NCBI GenBank assembly: GCA_024195265.1
Contig: JAJLRJ010000010.1
Span: 8,489,667 to 8,553,666 of the forward strand
Direction of reading: 5' to 3'
Source: Dendrophyllia cribrosa
Lineage: Eukaryota > Cnidaria > Anthozoa > Scleractinia > Dendrophylliidae
DNA: 64,000 nucleotides
The notes under the pieces are model-generated. The model did no database searches and had not been told where the DNA came from. It worked only from the letters and a program-made list of their open reading frames with translations. Made by a program: the position numbers and the translations under genes. Positions 14,101 through 23,100 of this stretch are shown here, in pieces; within the stretch, counting starts at the first letter, position 1, and the number at the start of each line of letters is the position of its first letter.

Positions 14101-17100
14101 AGCGGGGACATGTTGCAGCGACAGTTTTCCTCGTGTGACATCCCTGTTTTTGCGAAAAAGTTCTGTTGCCGGGGCACAAGTTTGTCCCCGCAACATGTTG
14201 CACGAAATTCAGCTGGTTTGAATTCGTGCGTCATGAAGCGGGGACAAAATGACCCCCATTTCGATGTCGCATAGTGTGCACTGCTCTTGCAAACTGTCCC
14301 CGTTACAAAATAGGTGTAGTAGGCTCCTTTTTCTTCTCTTCTTTTCAGCCACTTGCATCTCCATCGTTTTCGGTCAACATAATTACACATTTCTTCATCT
14401 ACTGTAGTAATATCATTGACAGTAGTACAGTAGAAGCTTCTTTTTCCTAACCATAGAGTCCGCCATCTTTCTTTGCTCGTATACTAGTTCCCAGGCGCCC
14501 TTAATGATTTCTGTGATTTTTATACCTCAATCCGCTTTGTGTGCACCAGCTTGCGTACTGTCCCTGCAGCATGCACCAGTATGCTGTGCACACGAAGGGG
14601 CTTGTCCCCGCTTCATGTCCCCGCAACATGTCCCCTAGTGTGTGCCGGCCTTAATGCATCTTTACAAAGACATCATATTTTGGATCGGCAAGAATAAGTC
14701 AGATTACATGGAAATTCTACGAAAATTCTGGACTACCGTATGAATAGCAGATTGTCCAAAAAGTCCACGTACGGGTGCTAATATAAAAATAAGCTTCAGT
14801 TGTCTTTCATATCTCAAATATATTTTTTTTCAGGCTGTTTACCACTGTGAGACCATTCAGACAACAAGAATTATGATAAAAAAAAGTATAAAGAAAAAAA
14901 AAAAGGGAAAAAAAGTTTTTTAAACTGCCATCTCGACATACTTCCCAGTCTCCTTAAGATTTCACTCTTGCCGTGAGCTTTTTGCTCTTGCCGTGAGCTT
15001 TTTGCTTTTGCCGTGAGCCTTTTGCTTTTGCCGTGAGCCTTTTGCTTTTTCCGTGAGCTTTTTGCTTTTGCTGTGGGCCTTTTGCTTTTGCCGTCGGTCT
15101 TTTGCTCTTGCCGTGACAGTTGTGGGCCACCGTAATAATCTTGATATATTCATATATTTATATATTTTTTCCTACAATATATATTCATATATAAATGTAT
15201 ATGTATTTTTAATTTTTGGCTTGACTCGAGGTTGACTCGTGACTCGAGGTTGACTCGGACTCGCGGTTGGCTCGTGTAACGCTACAACTCAACAGTTAGA
15301 CCTGCCACCTTGTACAGCATAGTAAATGGTAGCACAGGAAAGAACTGCTCAGTAGCTTTCATTTGAATGGTCACACTTTTGGCTTTCATCCACAGACTCA
15401 AATTCTAGAACCACCCTGTACAGCATAATAAACAGTACCACAGGAAATAACTGCTCAGTAGCTTTTATTTGAATGGTCACACTTTAGGATTTCATCCACA
15501 GACACCAAACGTTATAACCACCTTGCAAAGTGTAATAAACAGTACCACAAGAACGTTTTGCTCAGTAGCTTTCATTTGAATGATCACACTCTAGAATTTT
15601 ATAGACAGAATCAAAAGATAGAACCACCTTGTACAGCATAACAAACAGCACCACAGGAAAGTACTGCCCAGTGGCTTTCATTTGAATGATAACATTTTGA
15701 TGTTTCATCCACAGTATACAGTGTACTTTAAACATTGATTTCTGGTGTCTTTTGCTCCAGGTCCTTCACAACGATTGCAAAGTATGCCCAGTACCAGGCC
15801 AACTCATTTCAGGAGTCCTTGAAGGTATAACCTTAACTCTTTGAATATGTACAGTGGAACACTGGTCATTATGTCCACTTTTACAGGTCTTGGAAAAGCA
15901 CTCATTCATTCATTATCTTATCTGATAAACCTAAGTTAATCTGACTACCTGTTATACAATAGTTTGGTATTTCTTTGCACTTCAGGAAGAGCAGGAGAGA
16001 CGTTCAGGGATCAAGGAACCATCTCAGTCAGACAGCAGTGACTCTTCGTCGGGCTCAAAGAAGTATGCGAACAGTTGAAATAATAATAAAAATACAAGTT
16101 AACTGTAGATGCGGCATACTATTTTGTAGTTGTTGGTTGAGGTTAGCAAAAGATGATGATGATAAAGATGGCAATGGTGATTATGATGATGATGATAATG
16201 ATAGTGACAACACCGATGATGATATACCTGCTAACTTTTTCCAAGTGATAGGCATGAGAATTTTTACGTGGGATTGCCAGGATTTCCAAAGGCGACCCAA
16301 CCAAATCCGAAGACAACCCGATCTATTCCGAAGATGTCCGAAGATGTCCAAAGTTGTCTGAAGATGTTCTGAAGAATTCGGCTGTTTCCCTGGATCTCAG
16401 ACCTCCCTTTAATAACATCCAGCGGTAATCATAATGTTCAGAATGATAAAAACCTACAAGTCAAAAGTTCCAAAGTTTCATGGATGTAACTATATTTTTA
16501 ATTGGACCATGTGATCAGTCAAGTCTGATAGCTCAAATCTGCAAGTCAAGCATGAGAAATTGCTCCATAGGCATGAGTTGGTGTGAGATTGGAGTGAGAC
16601 TCACGCCTAAGGCGCGAGACTTGGCAGGTATAATTTATGATGATGAAGATAACGAGGATGGTGATAATGATGATGAGGAAGATGACGATGACAGTGGTGA
16701 AGATAGGCAGTAAAGAAGATGATGACGATGATCTTTGATGATGGTAATGATGATGATGATACTGATTTCAATTGTTTATTTTTAACCGAGACAAGACCAT
16801 ATCTCATCACCACCCTCATCAATTAGAGGGGAGCTAGGGAGGTGCACCTCTGGGTATAAATTATTTCCATTTAACTTAACTCAGTGTTTCTTGTTTTACC
16901 TTTCAGTGGCAAAAAGGGCAAGGGGAAGAAATTTAAATGGATCAAGTTTGGTACCAATGTTGACCTCTCGGACGATAGAAAGTGAGTAAAAATCAATGTG
17001 ATCTTCCACAGGAAAACCTAAACTAACGGATATCTGTTAAACGGCTTTAAAAAAGCAAATTAAAGGCTCCTATGAGCCAACTTGGAATACAAAACAACCT

Positions 17101-20100
17101 TTGGACCCTCAGTCTCTCCTATGCCTTTTGCTCCCCCCCCCCCCCCCCCCCCCCACCCCAACCCTCTGAATCTAACTCCCCACCCTTCCTTTCCTCCGAT
17201 GCATCTCCATGGGTAATGCAGATCACCATTACCTATTGAATTTGGAACAGGCAAAATATATTTGCAAGCCTTATGCACTGGTGAGTGGAATTACCAAGAA
17301 ATGTTTACAGCCGATAGAAGGAAGTTAAAAATGGATAGCTAACAGGTAGCAAATGGCCATCAAAAATGTCAAACGGTTTGGACAATTGGCATTAACACAA
17401 TATTCTTAAACCTTTAAATGGTTTGTCAAAACAGTCAAATAGATAAAGGAAGAGGATTTAATGGAGAGCCATTTCAATCGAACATTTTCTCAGTTTATAT
17501 TGTGTGTATTTTTAATTATTGTGAAGTAACAATAATGTTTCTTTGCACCCAGATGGAAAGCACAACTTCAGGAGCTCACAAAACTTCCACCATTTGCAAA
17601 GGCAAGTAAAGGTTGCAAATTAAATGACTGCAGTACATGTAACTTGAAATTAAAAGTCTGCAGAAATTATGCACCCAAAAGTACATTTTGCTGATAATAG
17701 CATACATGTTTGACATTTTATTAAATTGCCATCAGCCAATAGCAGAAACACAGAAGACCTTTTTCTGTTTCCTGAATGCATCAGAGGAGCAACATAGTGG
17801 AGAGAGAGCTACCTTCCACCAGTGAATCCCTAATTCTGTACTTGTACTAAAAAATAATAAATTGTAATTACAGTGTACAGTAATCATAGCACTTCATTGA
17901 TCAATCAAAGCATTGTTTATGGACGTTTGTCCATGTGTAGGTAGCTTGCCTGGATAACATTGTATTTCACTATCATAATAACCCCCCACCCACTTAAACA
18001 TGCTTGTCGCGTTCGAAGAACGCAATTCTAATTTCGTGTTGGTTGTCCTGTGGTTTATGTGCAGTAAAATTTGAGAATTTTTGGTAGACGGTTTTCTAAA
18101 TGGCCGCCCCTATTGGTTTTTTTCAGGGGCTCATTTCCGCCAGAAATTCTTTCGAACGCGTCTCCATAATCTGTGATTACTGCTACATGTAGTAATAATA
18201 AGCTCCCCAGGGGACTTAAAAGAGGAGTTATGGTAAATGGATCATATAGATGTCCTGGCATGTCAAAATAAAGCGAAATGGCGTTTATTACTCTCTTAAT
18301 GTTGTGGATTTTTACATTAAAAAAAAAATAGTAAGCAAGTTTTGAACTAGAATGACCAAGTGCTAATTGTGTACTTTCTCCTTTAGGTTGTAAGTCCAGG
18401 GAACATGTTGAGCCATATTGGTCACACCATTCTGGGAATGAACTCTGTGCAGTTGTACATGAAGATACCAGGGTGCCGGACACCAGGTAACATTCATCTT
18501 TTTAACACTTTAATACCCAATATCGAAACACAAATTCTCCTTTCTTGTGCACATACATTTCTTATTGAAGTAGTGTTAGTAAACATTAATAAATTTTGCT
18601 GATTGTGTAATTAACTGATCTCATCAGGTCATCAAGAAAACAACAATTTTTATGCTATAAATATCAACATTGGTCCTGGAGACTGTGAGTGGTTTGCGAC
18701 ACCAACAGAATACTGGGGAGTCCTTCATAACCTGTGTGAAAGGTAAGTAAATGCTATGATATAGCTATGCTTAAATGAAAGTCATCTACGGCTTACTCAA
18801 ATTTATGCAAGTTTAATATGTAAATTTCTACAGATGTTTTATATTTGTGCAAATTTATGAAAATTACATACTTAAGATTCATGTAAATTTATTCTAACTT
18901 ATTTTTTTTCAATTAAAATATTTTAGAATGCTAAACCCACATGTTGCTCAGAATAGTTGATTCTTAGAACATTCAATCAATTGATTCAATCATTGCAATC
19001 ATTCAACCAACTAGAGCAATAAATTTAAGGTACCTTTAGCATGTATTTTTTTACTGAATAGTTCTTCCATTTTTGTTGTTGCAGGAATAACTTGAATTTC
19101 CTAACAGGTAAATTTTCATCTCACTGTTACTCTTTGTGCATTGTGTTAGGTTGCCAGCTTAGCTTGAAGTATTTGAAATTTCTGCAATTGACATCTCACT
19201 GTTGACACTTTTTGTGAAGGTTCCTGGTGGCCGATACTGGAGGAGCTTTACGAGGAGCGAGTTCCAGTGTACAGATTTATCCAGAGACCTGGGGATCTTG
19301 TCTGGCTTAACCCAGGGGTGGTTCATTGGGTGCAGTCATCGGTAAGCTATTCAGCTGTAGTCATCTGCTAGGAAAAGACAAAAATTAATCAGACAGCAAT
19401 ATATATCAGTGTTCTAGCTAGCCTTGCCTATTTTAAACAAGATAAGATGTCTGACATGGAGAAGAGTTACTCCTTTCATTCAGTCATCGTTCCCGCAAAC
19501 CACATTGTTACTATTGAACATTTTATAAGTGAAGGCTGTACCACAATGAAGCCAGTGATTCTTCCGAGTGTTATACATGTATATACTTAACGTTAACATT
19601 AGTAATGTAAGTAGGGTTGTAGGTGATGCTGTCGTGATACTCCAGTAACGCTGTTTTGCCAGAAGTGAGAGTAGCCGGAAGTCAATAAACACGAAGTGTA
19701 AATGGCAAAGCTATGAACCGGAAGTGCACAATTTAAATATGCGTGCATAAATTTGTATGCAAAATTGTGACACACAAAAAAAATAAGAAGAAGGGCAAAC
19801 CTTTACTCATGCCGCTTTGCGCATGAGTAATAAATCAAACACGAGGAAGGGTGTTTCTTCAGGATATCAAAACCCCAAGAAGTGGGTTGAAAAAATGAGG
19901 CGCACCCAAGTGTTTTTAACCAACTTCGAGGTTTTTTGGATACCTAATGAAACACTCTTTAATGTTTTTGATATATCTTCTCAAACTGATCATTAAACAC
20001 AGAGAAAACGAAGGAATAAAATTGCCAAAATCTCTGCTAATTAAGATTGGTTTTCAAACCTGCACTGTCACATTTTATAAATGACTTTCTTTGTTCAAGC

Positions 20101-23100
20101 TTGATGAATTTATTACATTGTGTTAATGAGTTTGAGATTGATATAAGAAATTGTACTTTGTAGGGCTGGTGTAATAACATTGCATGGAATGTAGGGCCAA
20201 TGACGGAGGAAATGTACCATGCTGCTATTGACAGATATGAATGGAACAAACTACAAGGTAAGAATTCTTACCACTTTATTGCAGCAGTTACCAATCACAT
20301 ACATGTATGATCCACTGCACTTCATTGAAGGCAGAAAAATTTGAGTTTGGTGGATGTCAATCAAAGAAAAACCATTATTAAAAACTATTTATTAATTCTG
20401 ACATGATTTCAAGGCAACTGAGTCAGAAGATAAACAATATTTCACCATTTGTTAACCCTAGTTCCTGAGCCTGCCCCCCCCCCCCCCCCCTTCATAACTT
20501 CAAGAACATTAAGGCTATGACAATGAAACCTAGAGGGTACATAGTACGTCCAAAACGGTCTCCTTTGCGGTCCACACAATGGAACGATGCAACATATGAC
20601 GTAGTTATTAAGTAATTAGTTATACGGCCGCCATCTTGGATCCGCCATCTTGGATTTCTGAATTTTTTAAAATCTCTTAAAAACCATCCAAATTGACGCA
20701 AAATTAATCAAAACCAATAAATAAACACTAAATGACATAAAAATACAAAAGTTATACCAATAAACATTGTTTTTCTTCATTCAAAGGTATAAAAATGCAA
20801 ATTTCCAAAAACATGGCTGTCAAAATCTTGTTGCCATGGAAACGTCAAGTCACGTGATCAAAAAATTGTCATATGAAATTGTTGCCAGATAAATTTTAGG
20901 AAAAGTCACAAAGTTTGATGGCGTTTGAATACATATTAAAGAAGTTATGAATGTTGAAAGTTAGCGCAGGCACTTTGTGCCCCCCCCCCCCCCCAGGCCG
21001 AATAGGGTTAAAATAAGATGTTTATATTTTGCTTAAAGGGGCTATGTCGTGATTCTTTTGTTCGCTGATACGAAACAGGACTCGAAACGGAACCAGTGGT
21101 CACGTACACAAGAGTTATTGCTTGTCTTGATTTAAGTCCAACAATTTCATCGCTCTTTTCTCAAGCGAAACAAGATCAGAAAAATGTTAGGTTTGTCTGT
21201 GGCGGTAAAGAAGTACAAAGCTAAGACTCTGGTACCATGTTAATATGCCGAAGTGTACCATATTTAGCCAACAGAGAAGAAGAACCTTCGTCCATGAGAT
21301 TCCATGGTCAACTGATTTCTATCGCTGCTCGTACATATTGAGATATTTAGCCGTACGATTTCAGAATAGGAAAAATAACTGGGCCAAAATCAAGACAAAT
21401 AGATTATTTACATATGTGAAAAATCTGATACCATTTGGTGAATACAGCACTGCAGGATTGAATGGAATCGACGATGATGGCGTAAACTTGAAAAACAGCC
21501 ACAGGATGTTTTTCAAGATTGTAGCTTGCATCATAAAGCCGATACACTTCGGGTTAATCACTTACCCTGGCTGCAATATTAAAGTCACCAAAACCCCAGA
21601 CACTTAACCTTGTGTTAGCCCAACCCCTAATATCAGTGCAACTATATCTTTAACTACCAGTATCAAAATAGCAAAGGTAACCTACCGGTAGGTTAAAAAA
21701 AATAACACAATGAAATACTAAACTAGGTTTAAAAAATGACCCAGGTTGAATTAAATCTAACCCAAAAGTAAATTTGACTTAAAGAAAAATTGACTTACAC
21801 TGTACAACATATACACTGTATCTGCAGTGTATATCCAGTGTATACACAGTATATATACTAGCAGTAATCACAGATTATGGAGACGCGTTCCAAGGAATTT
21901 CCGGCGGAAATGAGCCCCTGAAAAAAGCAATAGGGGCGGCCATTTGGAAGACCGTCTACCAAAAAATCTCAAATTTTACTGCACATAAACCACACGACAA
22001 CCAACACGAAATTAGGATTGCGTTCAAAAAGGATGATTGCATGTGTTTACATGTATTTTTATATCTTCAAATGATTTCCAGGTGAGAAGTCCATTGTTGC
22101 CATGATTCACCTTTCATGGAACTTGGCCAGGAATGTCAAAGTTGTGGAGAAAAGGCTTTATGAACACATCAGGTAAAAAGTTAGCTGCTTTTGTTATTAA
22201 GATCTGCTCTGTGTTTGTGATTAGTCCAGGGTTCCCCGGGTGCCAGAGGTTATTTATATACGATACCTTCACAAAGTGTCGAAGCCATTACTGCAAATAG
22301 CAAAGCTATGACAGCAAGGCTTCATTCAATAAACCCTTAACACGGTTTATTTCACTATAATTTGATATTAATTTTAGAGAACAGACTTCTCTAGAGCCAA
22401 GGTATAGGTTTTAAGCAGTTTTTCCGTCATTTTCAATCCATTTTCCTTCTGGCATTCCTCTATTAGCCAAAGACACAAATTAATAGTTTTGTGTTGTACT
22501 TGGAAATCAATTTCTAACAAAACGGAACCATTGTTTACAATTTTTTATTGCTGTGGGTTACTGGCCTGGACAGTGCTTTCGTTGCATGCTGAATTCATAA
22601 TTTTCAAACCAACTATCAATCCTCTATTAAGCCCCCCTCTCTAAAAAAACCTCTCTAATAAGCTCCCTTTTGGGAGCAAGAAACTTGATAAGGCCTACCC
22701 CCCCCCCCCCCCCCCCCCCTCCCTTTTCCTTCACAACCAAAGCAATTAAAGACAGACTGTATTACGGGTACATTTTTATCCTTACCAATCCATTACCAAC
22801 CTTTTGGGGAAATATTACCCGCATTCATTGATCAATCAAAGTATGATTCATGGACGTGTATCCACGTGCAGGAAGTTGGGATGATATCGCGTTTCGCTAA
22901 ATTATAGTAAGCCCTCCTCTTTATTAAATAAGCACCCCCTTCCCCCCACCCCCACTCAAACGTGCTTAAAACAAATAAGCCACTTGGTGGCTTAATGGAG
23001 GATTTACAGTATGTTAATGTATTTGCAGAGTGGTGCTGGCGAGATCCCTAAAGTACTGCCAGGTTACGATAGAGAAACTGAAGCATGCTGGGATTGAGGT

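Larger units (their letters stand above)
12591..15290. mobile_element. Mutator-like foldback element, 2.7 kb, with a nested insertion
   Basis: Ends are inverted (GAGTTGTTGCGTTACACGAG at the left, one mismatch at the right) and flanked by the identical 9-bp AACAGTTAG (12582-12590 and 15291-15299). The inverted arms run almost to the centre near 13650 and include inverted copies of a tandem array of GGCTCACGGCAAAAGCAAAA. No transposase ORF is recognised. Very long TIRs plus 9-bp duplications are typical of Mutator-like foldbacks (inference). Confidence 0.85.

Noticed and set aside
16130..16760. Asp-rich ORFs from GATGAT tracts
   Set aside because: Trinucleotide-rich intronic sequence between two confirmed KDM6A exons; the splice frames do not use it.
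21245..21607. 120-codon open frame in a KDM6A intron ([10 protein letters not shown]...)
   Set aside because: No recognisable domain, and a GGGGCTATGTC-family left end lies just upstream at 21036. Likely transposon-derived or chance; not supported as a gene.
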